9,428 nucleotides of DNA from Deltaproteobacteria bacterium (lineage in GTDB: Bacteria > Desulfobacterota > Binatia > UBA12015): assembly GCA_003447545.1 (NCBI GenBank), contig DLYX01000193.1, positions 1 through 9,428 of the forward strand. The letters run 5' to 3'. Position numbers and translations under genes: made by a program. The notes under the pieces were generated by a model that saw nothing but the letters and a program-made list of their open reading frames with translations, was not told where the DNA came from and made no database searches. This document shows, one piece after another, positions 1 to 7,121 of this stretch. Position 1 is the stretch's first letter, and every line of letters starts with the position of its first letter.

Positions 1-1
1 A

Positions 2-148
2 TATTCCTCGTGGGTCGCCGGGCAGGCTTCCCGCGATGGTCTTGCCGCTCTCGGCACCCTGCCTCGCGAGCAGCAAATCGATGCCATGGAGGCATCCGTC
101 CTGTCCATGTACGGCGAACGAGCCCGCCCGGTGACGCCGAAAGAGTAA
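2..148 (+). CDS. C-terminal end of an unrecognised protein (5' truncated by window edge)
   Basis: A reading frame is open from the first bases to a TAA at 146-148 and gives 48 residues ending in RARPVTPKE. It has no in-frame stop, and by hand count about three quarters of its third codon positions are G or C, which is what a real coding tail in this genome should look like. The residues are soluble in character, with a likely amphipathic helix (PREQQIDAMEASVLSMYGER). There are no membrane segments and no motif I recognise, so no function is offered. The start and most of the gene lie outside the window. It ends 31 bp before the stop of the opposing PKD gene, so the two are convergent. A longer ATG-initiated frame beginning at position 10 is in another register and looks like a shadow. 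Confidence 0.6.
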   Translation, partial: YSSWVAGQASRDGLAALGTLPREQQIDAMEASVLSMYGERARPVTPKE

Positions 149-179
149 CCCGCCAGGCCAGAAAAGCGAACCGCGAAAA

Positions 180-1142
180 TCAGTCCCTGACGTTCGCCCG
201 TCGCGTCTCCGAGTGCGACGACCCATCATTATCCACAACGGTCACCCACACCAGATACTCACCGGGAGCCAGCCAGAAAGTGGTCTTGGGCGAAGCCTGC
301 GGACCCGCCTGGTAGACCATCGCTTCCGTGTCTCGCTCCAATACGCGGAAGGAATAGGTGACAATGGTACCATCATGGTCTTCCGAACGGCTGGCATCGA
401 CCTCGATCAGATTCGGGACGCCATTTTCACGGGTCTCGTTCTCGATGGCGAACTTCACCTGCGGGCGTCGATTCTCCGGGCCTTCATTATGGCCATGATG
501 TCCCGCGTGGTCCTGCGCATTCTGACCGCGCAACTCCCAGTCTCCACCTCGACGCGGCTTGCAGCGCCAGGGCTGTGTAGCCACAAACCGGACCGGATAA
601 GCATCGGTTCCGTCATCGACGGTCAACTCGGTGGTCAGAAAGGCGCGCTCATCGCCCCGCAAACAAGCCAGAGGAACATCGACCAGGGCTCGGGCAAAGC
701 GGATCACCGTGCGGATCTGACTGTGGCGCTGTTCGACCTCCACGCGGAGATTCTGACGATCTCGCCCTTCCCGCGTGAAGCTGCCCTTCCACGGCTTTCC
801 TCCACGCCCCAGCAAGAGTGGAATCACGGACGGATCTTCACCGCCGATGGTCACTAATTCCCGGCCGTCCTCATCCACCATGATCGACTGGATCGTGACA
901 TTCGCCCCGGGATTATCCAGGTCCAGTTCCCGCAAGCTGCTGGCTTCGTGCGCCTGACGGATCCGCACATCGGACTTCCCCTCGGACGTACCTACCCTTC
1001 CCGCTTGTCCATGGAACTTGACGATCGGGAACTCGTAGCCCTCGAGATCCGTTTCCCATTGCTCAAGCGCCGTTGCCGGCAGTGCGGGAAGAAGGAGCAG
1101 AGAAAAAGCCAGAAAAGTATAACGAAGAGGAAGGGTCAGCAT
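180..1142 (-). CDS. Secreted PKD-domain protein of unknown function
   Basis: The protein has 320 residues. Residues 1-25 form a signal peptide: a short basic start, a Leu/Phe-rich core and a likely cut after PATA. Residues about 30-200 form a region I do not recognise, containing the only two cysteines left after processing (C160, C194), which could form a disulfide. A His-rich, charged linker follows (about 207-226, with DHAGHHGHNE). Residues about 227-320 form a PKD-like beta-sandwich: DASRSEDHDGTIVTYSFRV early and GEYLVWVTVVDNDG late match the family's two hallmark strands. PKD domains usually mediate extracellular protein or carbohydrate contacts; no catalytic domain is visible. The ATG at 1142 is chosen because it starts the signal peptide and has AAGGAG 8 bases upstream; a longer in-frame ATG at 1319 would overlap serC. 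It lies 95 bp downstream of serC on the same strand, so cotranscription is possible. Confidence 0.85.
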   Translation of the reverse strand: MLTLPLRYTFLAFSLLLLPALPATALEQWETDLEGYEFPIVKFHGQAGRVGTSEGKSDVRIRQAHEASSLRELDLDNPGANVTIQSIMVDEDGRELVTIGGEDPSVIPLLLGRGGKPWKGSFTREGRDRQNLRVEVEQRHSQIRTVIRFARALVDVPLACLRGDERAFLTTELTVDDGTDAYPVRFVATQPWRCKPRRGGDWELRGQNAQDHAGHHGHNEGPENRRPQVKFAIENETRENGVPNLIEVDASRSEDHDGTIVTYSFRVLERDTEAMVYQAGPQASPKTTFWLAPGEYLVWVTVVDNDGSSHSETRRANVRD

Positions 1143-1150
1143 CGGGGGTT

Positions 1151-1156
1151 CTCCTT
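1151..1156 (-). promoter_or_regulatory. Ribosome binding site fixing the PKD-protein start
   Basis: Read on the minus strand this is AAGGAG, 8 bases before the ATG at 1142. It is the strongest Shine-Dalgarno match near the gene and, with the signal peptide, rules out the longer upstream start. Confidence 0.75.
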
Positions 1157-1237
1157 GATTGAGGGTATGAGGTTGTTTTAAGCCATCCGGCAGAAAAGGC
1201 AATGGCAGTAGAAGCCGCCGGAATCCTTGGTTTTTTT

Positions 1238-2380
1238 TCAGGAAGCCTCGGCAACCGCCCAATCTATCCACGGAAGAAGCGCTGCTGTATCTTCGGCAGA
1301 GACAGTGGCGCCACCCCATAGGCGAAGCCCCGGCGGGGCATCGCGATAAGCACCGAGATCATAGCCTACCTGCTCTGCCTCGAGTTGCTTCACAATCTGC
1401 TTGGCCGCACCTGCCAGGTCGTCTTCGCCGTGGCGCGAGGCAAACCCGTCCGAAAACTTCAGACAGATCGATGTTGACGAACGCTGCTGCGGATTTTCTG
1501 CGAGAAAATCAAAATCCTTCGAGCCCGCAACCCAGCGATCGACGGCCTGCAGGTTCGCCGAAGAGCGCTGTATCAACGCAGGAAGTCCGCCGAGAGATTC
1601 GGCCCATCGCAAGGCGTCCAGAGCATCTTCAACGCAAAGCATGGAGGGCGTGTTGATCGTTGCTCCGCGGAAAATTCCTTCAATCAGCTTACCGCCCTTG
1701 GTCATCCGAAAAATCTTCGGCAGCGGCCACGGGGGCGTGTAGGATTCCAATCGCTCAACAGCCCTCGGCGAGAGAACGAGCATTCCGTGAGCCGCTTCCC
1801 CGCCTAAAACTTTTTGCCATGACCATGTCACAACATCGAGTTTGCCAAAATCGACATCCATGGCGAAGACGGCCGACGTTGCGTCACAAATCGCCAGGCC
1901 TTCGCGGTCGTCCGGGATCCAATCGGCATTCGGGACGCGCACGCCCGATGTCGTCCCGTTCCACGCGAAAACAACATCCTTGGAAAATTCGACCTGCGAC
2001 AGGTCCGGAAGCGTCCCATAAGCCGATTCCAGGACTCGCGCGTCGAGACCCAATTGCCCGGTAACATCCGAGGCCCAACCCTTGGAAAAACTTTCCCACG
2101 CAAGAACGTCTACCGGACGAGCCCCCAACAGCGACCATAAGGCCATCTCGACGGCGCCGGTATCGGAAGCCGGCACGATACCGATGCGATAATCTTCGGG
2201 GATCCCCAAGATCGATCGCGTTCGGTCGATCACCTCTGCCAGCCGACTCTTCCCCTCGCTCGATCGGTGGGAACGTCCAACAAGAGCATTCGCGAGCGCA
2301 TCGGGTGTCCAGCCGGGACGCTTGGCGCAGGGACCTGACGAAAAAAGCGGACGTTCGGGCTTTTGCCTCGGCTGGTTCAT
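1238..2380 (-). CDS. serC: Phosphoserine aminotransferase
   Basis: This is a PLP-dependent class V aminotransferase that interconverts 3-phosphohydroxypyruvate plus glutamate and phosphoserine plus 2-oxoglutarate, the second step of serine biosynthesis in the cytosol. The 380-residue length fits the SerC branch typical of alphaproteobacteria and methanogens, as distinct from the E. coli type. Visible features are [12 protein letters not shown] (about 13-24), the GRSHRS substrate-binding loop (35-40), the cofactor aspartate in ICDATSA (about 164-170) and the Schiff-base lysine K190 in [23 protein letters not shown] (238-248) is also characteristic. The ATG at 2380 starts MNQPRQKP and has AGGA about 8 bases upstream; the frame is open further back, but that extension would run into the divergent monooxygenase gene. 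No serA or serB is next to it. It diverges from the monooxygenase and lies upstream of the PKD gene. Function is well supported; a serine-pyruvate aminotransferase is less likely. Confidence 0.92.
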   Translation of the reverse strand: MNQPRQKPERPLFSSGPCAKRPGWTPDALANALVGRSHRSSEGKSRLAEVIDRTRSILGIPEDYRIGIVPASDTGAVEMALWSLLGARPVDVLAWESFSKGWASDVTGQLGLDARVLESAYGTLPDLSQVEFSKDVVFAWNGTTSGVRVPNADWIPDDREGLAICDATSAVFAMDVDFGKLDVVTWSWQKVLGGEAAHGMLVLSPRAVERLESYTPPWPLPKIFRMTKGGKLIEGIFRGATINTPSMLCVEDALDALRWAESLGGLPALIQRSSANLQAVDRWVAGSKDFDFLAENPQQRSSTSICLKFSDGFASRHGEDDLAGAAKQIVKQLEAEQVGYDLGAYRDAPPGLRLWGGATVSAEDTAALLPWIDWAVAEAS

Positions 2381-2467
2381 GGTGAGATTCCTACCACACA
2401 GGATCGGAAAGTTCGTGGCCTCCACTCGGCTCATTATCGGCATTTTTTCTCGGCAAAGAGTTCCGCT
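2381..2467. promoter_or_regulatory. Divergent promoter region between serC and the monooxygenase
   Basis: The 87 bp between the two divergent start codons must carry at least the 5' signals of one gene. On the minus strand, GATAAT (2433-2438) is one base off the consensus -10 element and lies about 50 bases before serC, but no good -35 box sits at the right distance. No clear plus-strand promoter and no convincing operator palindrome were found. The assignment rests mainly on position. Confidence 0.4.
2455..2460 (+). promoter_or_regulatory. Ribosome binding site deciding the monooxygenase start
   Basis: AAAGAG lies 7 bases before the ATG at 2468. The next ATG, at 2480, has no comparable site, and the earlier in-frame ATG at 2363 lies inside serC. 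The 2468 start is therefore preferred, with 2480 as the alternative. Confidence 0.5.
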
Positions 2468-3967
2468 ATGCAAGTTCTGATGTCCGAACGAAAGAGCACC
2501 CCACAGACCCGCCGTCGGGTCGCGATTATCGGTGCCGGTTTTTCCGGAATCTGCACGGCGATTCATCTCCGCAAGAGCGCCCTCTACGATTTTGCGGTCT
2601 TCGAGAAGGCGCCGTCCATCGGTGGCACATGGCGGGACAATTCATATCCCGGGGCCGTTTGCGACGTGCCCTCTGTCTCCTATTCCTACTCCTTTGCGAT
2701 GAAGCTCGACTGGTCCAGGAAATGGTCGCCGCAACCCGAAATTCTTGCTTATCTCGAATCCTGTGCACGAAAATATGATGTATATCGACAGATCCGATTC
2801 GGCACCGAGATTGCGCATGCCGAGTTTGATGCAGAGCGATCCGTTTGGGTCCTGACCACGGACAAGGGCGACGTCCACGAAGCCGATATCCTGATCACTG
2901 GGACCGGACAGCTCAGTCGTCCTTCCCTCCCGGAAATACCCGGTCGAGAACAATTTGCAGGTCCCCAGTTTCACTCCTCCCGATGGGACCATGGAGTCGA
3001 CCTCGAGGGGAAACGGATCGCGGTGATCGGCAGCGCCGCCAGCGCCGTCCAACTGGTGCCCGAAATTGCTCGCGACGCCGCCCGGGTAAGTGTTTTCCAA
3101 AGGACTCCGAATTGGATTCTACCCATGGGGAACCGCACCCATACCGAAAGCGAAATTGATCGCTGGAAGAAGCATCCGTGGCTCGCACGCCTGCATCGGT
3201 GGTGGATTTACCTCAGCTTCGAAGCGCGATGGCCTCTGTTCAAAGGCAACCGCACGATGCAGAAAATGGCACAGCAGTTTGCCGAGCGGAATCTCGAGGA
3301 GATCGTTCGGAACCCCGACTTGCGCCGCGCCCTGACTCCGGATTATCCCCTCGGCAGTCGACGATTGCTTGCCAGCGATCATTTCCTCCCCGCGCTCACT
3401 CGCGAAAACGTGGACCTCATTACCGAAAACATCGACCATATCGACGCAGATGGCATCGTGACGGCAGACGGCAAAAAAATCCTTGCCGATATTCTGGTTC
3501 TCGCCACCGGCTTCCGCTCGACCGAGTTTCTCGCGCCCATGGAAATCATCGGCCGCGACGGCAAGTCTCTCGAGAACTCCTGGCGCGATGGTGCCGAAGC
3601 CTATCTCGGACTGACGGTCCCGGGGTTTCCGAATTTTTTCATGATGTATGGCCCCAACACGAATCTCGGCCACAACTCGATCATCTTCATGATCGAATGT
3701 CAGACAGCCTATATCATGGACTGTCTTCGACAGATGGATGAGAGGAACCTCGCCGCTCTCGATCTGAAATCTGACGTGATGAAGCGATTCAATCAGAAAA
3801 TCCAGCAAGAACTCGAGAAGACCGTCTTCGCGCAGGCCGAGCGAAGTTGGTACAAGACGGCCGCAGGGAAGATCACCAACAATTGGTCCACCACGACCAT
3901 TCGATATTGGCTGCAGACACGACGGGTAAATTTGGCCGACTATGCCACCCGGACACGCATAAACTGA
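2468..3967 (+). CDS. Class B flavin-dependent monooxygenase, Baeyer-Villiger type
   Basis: This 499-residue enzyme should use FAD and NADPH to insert oxygen next to a ketone, or oxidise a related soft nucleophile. The FAD Rossmann motif is GAGFSG (22-27). It is followed by [18 protein letters not shown] (about 52-69) and SYSYSF, the typical start of Baeyer-Villiger enzymes. The fingerprint FxGxxxHxxxWD is present exactly at 163-174 ([12 protein letters not shown]). The second, NADPH-binding Rossmann motif reads GSAASA (188-193), with alanines replacing two glycines, a pattern I recall from a sub-branch of these flavoproteins. LATGF (345-349) is the late FAD-contact motif. The length is normal for the compact type without an N-terminal extension. 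The SDR start follows 9 bp after the stop, so the two are very likely cotranscribed; an SDR that forms or removes a ketone is a sensible partner. Substrate is unknown; steroid or terpenoid ketones are only suggested by neighbours. Confidence 0.9.
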   Translation: MQVLMSERKSTPQTRRRVAIIGAGFSGICTAIHLRKSALYDFAVFEKAPSIGGTWRDNSYPGAVCDVPSVSYSYSFAMKLDWSRKWSPQPEILAYLESCARKYDVYRQIRFGTEIAHAEFDAERSVWVLTTDKGDVHEADILITGTGQLSRPSLPEIPGREQFAGPQFHSSRWDHGVDLEGKRIAVIGSAASAVQLVPEIARDAARVSVFQRTPNWILPMGNRTHTESEIDRWKKHPWLARLHRWWIYLSFEARWPLFKGNRTMQKMAQQFAERNLEEIVRNPDLRRALTPDYPLGSRRLLASDHFLPALTRENVDLITENIDHIDADGIVTADGKKILADILVLATGFRSTEFLAPMEIIGRDGKSLENSWRDGAEAYLGLTVPGFPNFFMMYGPNTNLGHNSIIFMIECQTAYIMDCLRQMDERNLAALDLKSDVMKRFNQKIQQELEKTVFAQAERSWYKTAAGKITNNWSTTTIRYWLQTRRVNLADYATRTRIN

Positions 3968-3971
3968 GGGG
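3966..3971 (+). promoter_or_regulatory. Ribosome binding site of the SDR, overlapping the upstream stop codon
   Basis: GAGGGG begins within the TGA stop of the monooxygenase gene and lies 5 bases before the SDR ATG at 3977. This implies translational coupling of the pair. Confidence 0.65.
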
Positions 3972-3976
3972 AATTC

Positions 3977-4741
3977 ATGGGAACCTATTGTATCACCGGT
4001 GGAGCATCGGGCATCGGAGCCGGCATTGTCGACCGACTCCGGTCCGATCAGCATGAAGTGTTTACTGTCGATCTCCGAAACGCAGATATCGAAGCCGATC
4101 TATCGACACCCAAAGGCCGCGACGCAGCCATCGAGGCCATTCGGGCAAAGGCACCCGGGGGGCTCGATGGTTTTGTTCCCTGCGCGGGGATTGGTCCCCA
4201 TGTCCAACCGATCTCGCTGATTCCCCGCGTGAATTTTTTCGGCGCGGTCGCCCTGACGGACGCGCTCTGCCCGGACCTCGCCAAACGCAAGGGTAGCGTG
4301 GTGATGATCTCTTCAAACTCTTCGCGGATGGGCGAAGCCGATCCCGTCTTTGTCGAGAAACTTCTGGACGGGGACGAGGCCGGCGCCGCGGCATATATCG
4401 AAGACAAGGATGGGCAAACCGCCTATGGGCATGGGAAGTTCGCGATCACCGTCTGGATGCGCCGCAACGCCTCGCGGTTCATTGCCGATGGTGTGCGCAT
4501 CAACGCCGTTGCTCCGGGTTATGTCACAACGGCCCTCACCGACGCCGGGGGTGAAGATCCGGTATTCGGACCGGCGATCGCCGCATTCGTGGAAACAATC
4601 CCGGTCGGGCGACCTGGTATCCCTGCCGATATCGCTCACCCGGTTGCCTGGCTTCTGAGTCCCGAGGCGAGTTTCGTGTGCGGGTCCGTTCTCTACGCCG
4701 ACGGAGGCCATGATGCGATGCTGCGGCCGGACTCCTACTGA
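3977..4741 (+). CDS. Short-chain dehydrogenase/reductase, 3-alpha-hydroxysteroid dehydrogenase/carbonyl reductase-like
   Basis: This 254-residue classical SDR has the cofactor loop TGGASGIG (7-14). An acidic residue ends the second strand (D32 in VDLR), which usually means NAD(H) rather than NADP(H). The usual NNAG is replaced by PCAG (68-71). The catalytic set is S112/S113 in MISSNSS, Y150 and K154 (YGHGK), with N86 in VNFFGA. Several stretches recall, from memory, the Comamonas testosteroni 3-alpha-HSD/carbonyl reductase: VDLRNADIEADLST, CAGIGP, the insert before the catalytic tyrosine (about 120-147) and the tail DGGHDAMLRP. That enzyme oxidises or reduces the 3-hydroxyl or keto group of steroids and also handles small carbonyls. 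It sits directly behind the monooxygenase gene, so a shared ketone substrate is plausible. The SDR family is certain; steroid specificity is inference. Confidence 0.85.
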   Translation: MGTYCITGGASGIGAGIVDRLRSDQHEVFTVDLRNADIEADLSTPKGRDAAIEAIRAKAPGGLDGFVPCAGIGPHVQPISLIPRVNFFGAVALTDALCPDLAKRKGSVVMISSNSSRMGEADPVFVEKLLDGDEAGAAAYIEDKDGQTAYGHGKFAITVWMRRNASRFIADGVRINAVAPGYVTTALTDAGGEDPVFGPAIAAFVETIPVGRPGIPADIAHPVAWLLSPEASFVCGSVLYADGGHDAMLRPDSY

Positions 4742-4883
4742 GGATCCGGAACCAGCATAGATCGACGACCTGACCCGGGGTAATGCCACAATCCTTTGCC
4801 ATTTTGCGACGCCCCGCCAAGTTTGCCGGAAAAGTCCAAATCGGCGGCAAGCAGTTTGATGCCGCGATCGGTATCATCCTTCC
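4742..4883 (+). other. Intergenic spacer upstream of the beta-barrel gene
   Basis: These 142 bp contain no supported gene. A 6-bp inverted repeat (GCGGCA at 4844-4849, TGCCGC at 4860-4865) lies 18 bases before the barrel start, and there is no T-run to make it a terminator. No clear promoter or Shine-Dalgarno site precedes the ATG at 4884, so the barrel gene may be weakly translated, leaderless, or cotranscribed from the SDR. Confidence 0.4.
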
Positions 4884-5885
4884 ATGCGATTTCTGCGGGC
4901 CGCGCTCCTCATTCTGATGTTTTCGGGACTCGATGTCCCCCTCACGCGGGCGGACTCGCTTGCCGACCCGCTTGCGGAGCCGCTGGCGACGGCGAATGCA
5001 GGGGCGCTGGCGGAACCGCAAGAACCGTCCTCCGGGCCACCTCCAGGAAAAGGCCCGCTAACCGCAGGCGGATACCAACACGGGTTTCGCACGGGCATCG
5101 ATGGGGGTGGATCCTTCGCAACCTCGACCGGCTTTGCTGCGGGACAGATCGGGTACCCGGTAGGAGAAGGCTATATTCTCGGGGGCCAACTCGCGTGGCA
5201 GGGGGATTGGTATTCCTTCTTCGGCCAAAATGGTGTCACTCTCCCCGACCAGAATCGGCCCTGGGGAACCATCCAGAGCTTCGCGGCCTCAGTCAGCCTC
5301 GGCCGTCGCTTTGGGGACTGGTGGGTCAACGGAGCGTTCACGACGCGCTTTTCATACGAAGACGGCGCCTCTCTGGGTGAGAGTTTCAATCCAGGCGGGA
5401 TCCTTGCGGCTCAATATACCTTCTCGCCTCGGCTGAAGCTCGGAGGCGGCGTGCTGGTCAACGCACGCATGGAAGAAGATCCCCTGATTATCCCGATTCC
5501 CTTTGTGTACTGGGAAATCATCGACGACCTGGTCCTGTCCAACTCGATTGCTCCCGACGCCTACCCGCGCGGCCCCGGGCTGGAGATCGCCTGGCGACCG
5601 AATCCCACATGGGCGGTCGCGGTCGGAGGAAGGTGGGAATATCGACGCTTTCGGCTCAACAATTCGGGCCCTGAGATCCGAAGCGGCGGTGTCGGCGAAG
5701 ACGAAGGGGTTCCCCTCTGGGTGCGCGTCACGTGGCGGCTTGGCGATCATTTACGGGCCGATGTTCTTGGCGGAGCATCGGTGGCCAATCGGCTGAGACT
5801 TGCCGATGCTTCGGGCGATATCATCCGATCGGTCGGGACAGATTCGATCCCCTACGTGGGAGCCTTTCTTTCCTACCGGTTCTGA
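4884..5885 (+). CDS. Outer-membrane beta-barrel protein
   Basis: The protein has 333 residues. Residues 1-23 form a signal peptide with core ALLILMFSGL and a likely cut after TRA. The mature start (about 24-60) is low-complexity, rich in Ala, Pro and Leu, with near-repeats SLADPLAEPLA and ALAEP, and probably hangs in the periplasm. From about 65 on there are alternating short amphipathic strands separated by Gly/Asp/Asn turns: for example, YILGGQLAWQGDWYSFFG, FAASVSLGRRFGDWWVNGAF and LWVRVTWRLGDHLRADVLGG. The chain ends YVGAFLSYRF, with the terminal phenylalanine used by the BAM machinery. This is the pattern of a 10-14 strand barrel; some stretches recall the DUF6268 family, but I cannot confirm that. 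No ribosome site is evident. It follows the monooxygenase-SDR pair on the same strand and is convergent with the CoA operon. Transport of a hydrophobic substrate is a guess. Confidence 0.85.
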   Translation: MRFLRAALLILMFSGLDVPLTRADSLADPLAEPLATANAGALAEPQEPSSGPPPGKGPLTAGGYQHGFRTGIDGGGSFATSTGFAAGQIGYPVGEGYILGGQLAWQGDWYSFFGQNGVTLPDQNRPWGTIQSFAASVSLGRRFGDWWVNGAFTTRFSYEDGASLGESFNPGGILAAQYTFSPRLKLGGGVLVNARMEEDPLIIPIPFVYWEIIDDLVLSNSIAPDAYPRGPGLEIAWRPNPTWAVAVGGRWEYRRFRLNNSGPEIRSGGVGEDEGVPLWVRVTWRLGDHLRADVLGGASVANRLRLADASGDIIRSVGTDSIPYVGAFLSYRF

Positions 5886-5901
5886 GCTTCGAGGCCTGTC
5901 A

Positions 5902-5921
5902 GTCGGGTTGTCACACCCGAC
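5902..5921. terminator. Hairpin between convergent operons, possible bidirectional terminator
   Basis: GTCGGGT (5902-5908) and ACCCGAC (5915-5921) form a perfect 7-bp stem with a 6-base loop in the 56-bp gap between the stop codons of the barrel gene and the thiolase-fold gene. The following bases are pyrimidine-rich on the plus strand but lack a proper T-run, so it is a weak intrinsic terminator at best. Confidence 0.45.
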
Positions 5922-5941
5922 CCGTCGTCTTCACCCAAGCC

Positions 5942-7117
5942 TCAGTCCACGCCGAGTATCAAACCACTGGTCGGGACGCCCGTGCCTGCGGTTACCAAAA
6001 CATGCTCGACGTCGTCGACCTGATTCACTGCGGTTCCCCGGATCTGACGCACACCCTCGGCAATGCCATTGGTTCCGTGAATATAGGCCTCACCGAGCTG
6101 CCCACCGTGAGTATTGATCGGCAAGCGTCCCCCGCGCGCGTGGTGTCCCTCGCGGACAAATTCCTTCGCTTCGCCAAAGTCACAAAACCCGAACTCTTCG
6201 AGTTGCGAGAGGACAAAGGGAGTAAAGTGGTCGTAGAGGATGGCCGTCTGGAAGTCGTCAGGACCGAGCCCGCTGGTCTCGTAGAGCTCGCGTGCAACCA
6301 CACCCATCTCCGGCAGGCGGGTCATATCATCGCGATAATAGCTCGTCATCTGATGCTGGCCGGCACCTGAGCCTTGCGCCGCTGCCCGGATCATGGCGGG
6401 CTTCTGCCTCAGATCACGCGCACGCTCGGGACTGGTAATGATCAAGGCCTGTCCACCGTCGGATTCCTGACAGCAATCGAGCAGCCGCAATGGCTCGACA
6501 ATCCATCGCGAATTGCGATGGTCCTCCAGTGTTATCGGTTTCTCATAAAAGAATGCGTTCGGGTTTGTTGCCGCAAAGTCTCGGCCCGCAACCGAAACGC
6601 GACCGAAATCGTCGGTGGTGGCCCCCGTCACGTGCAAATACCGCTGACCAAACATCGCGACCCAAGATGCGGGCGTGAGCAATCCAAATGGCGTGTAGCT
6701 TGAGTAATGCGCCATCTCGGTCGTCGCCGCGGCGTCCTTGTTCTGCACGCCCGTGCCAAAGCGGTGGCCGGAACGCTCATTGAAAGCGCGCCAGCATACG
6801 ACAACATCCGCGACACCCGTTGCTACCGCCATCGCTGCCTGATGGACGACCGCACATGCTGCGCCACCCCCGTAATGCACGCGACTGAAAAAGCGCAGGT
6901 CACCGCCGCCCAGAGTTCGCATCACATCGATCTCGGGGTTGTGCTCTGCCGAAAAGAGAGCAACGCCATCGACGTCCGAGGCTTTCAGCCCGGCGTCATC
7001 AAGTGCTGTCTTGACGCACTCCGCGGCCAAGCGATGTGTGCTGCGCCCGGACTCCTTGGAGAACTCGGTCGCACCAATCCCGACAATCGCTGCCTTGTCC
7101 TTGAGTTGGTTACCCAT
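5942..7117 (-). CDS. Thiolase-fold lipid-transfer protein, Ltp2-like retro-aldolase
   Basis: This 391-residue protein belongs to the SCP-x/Ltp thiolase-like family without an SCP2 tail. It lacks thiolase chemistry: where thiolases have the acyl-accepting cysteine, the sequence reads HYGGGAACA (81-89), with glycine at that place, and the C-terminal cysteine motif is replaced by VTAGTGVPTSG (375-385). Instead it has YDHFTP (295-300) and GEAYIHGTN (342-350). From memory, these Tyr and His positions match those tied to activity in the Mycobacterium aldolase Ltp2, which cleaves the beta-hydroxyacyl-CoA side chain of steroids (releasing propionyl-CoA from the C22 cholesterol intermediate) and works bound to a DUF35 domain. 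A DUF35 protein is the first visible gene of this operon, which supports that role. The start lies 4 bases after the MaoC stop, with AGGGA upstream. The exact substrate is unknown; a C24 bile-acid-type or other branched side chain is equally possible. Confidence 0.82.
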   Translation of the reverse strand: MGNQLKDKAAIVGIGATEFSKESGRSTHRLAAECVKTALDDAGLKASDVDGVALFSAEHNPEIDVMRTLGGGDLRFFSRVHYGGGAACAVVHQAAMAVATGVADVVVCWRAFNERSGHRFGTGVQNKDAAATTEMAHYSSYTPFGLLTPASWVAMFGQRYLHVTGATTDDFGRVSVAGRDFAATNPNAFFYEKPITLEDHRNSRWIVEPLRLLDCCQESDGGQALIITSPERARDLRQKPAMIRAAAQGSGAGQHQMTSYYRDDMTRLPEMGVVARELYETSGLGPDDFQTAILYDHFTPFVLSQLEEFGFCDFGEAKEFVREGHHARGGRLPINTHGGQLGEAYIHGTNGIAEGVRQIRGTAVNQVDDVEHVLVTAGTGVPTSGLILGVD

Positions 7118-7121
7118 CCGA

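Noticed and set aside
213..857. Long plus-strand open frame opposite the PKD gene
   Set aside because: It is antisense to a gene with signal peptide, ribosome site and PKD motifs, and its translation shows no domain; it is a shadow of GC-rich coding sequence.
1187..1221. Inverted repeat TCCGGC / GCCGGA between serC and the PKD gene
   Set aside because: Only six base pairs with a loop of over 20 bases and no T-run on the transcribed strand; expected by chance in this composition.
1231..1238. Run of eight T on the plus strand as a possible terminator
   Set aside because: No plus-strand gene ends before it and no GC stem lies next to it; on the minus strand it is an A-run directly after the serC stop.
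1142..1319. Upstream extension of the PKD-protein frame to an ATG at 1319
   Set aside because: It would overlap the end of serC, lacks a ribosome site and would bury the signal peptide inside the protein.
2363..2467. N-terminal extension of the monooxygenase to an ATG at 2363
   Set aside because: It lies partly within the divergent serC gene, and the added residues do not resemble the family; the FAD motif is at the normal distance from the 2468 start.
3178..3741. 187-residue plus-strand frame inside the monooxygenase
   Set aside because: It is an out-of-frame, arginine-rich translation of the same coding region.
3119..4054. 311-residue minus-strand open frame opposite the monooxygenase
   Set aside because: It mirrors the codons of the monooxygenase, which has complete family motifs, and has no recognisable domain or ribosome site.
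5732..6370. Plus-strand frame crossing the end of the barrel gene and the thiolase-fold gene
   Set aside because: It spans two convergent real genes in the wrong frames and shows no family features.
5942..7117. Classical acetyl-CoA acetyltransferase (biosynthetic or degradative thiolase)
   Set aside because: Both catalytic cysteine motifs are absent, and the operon context with a DUF35 partner fits the Ltp2 aldolase type better.
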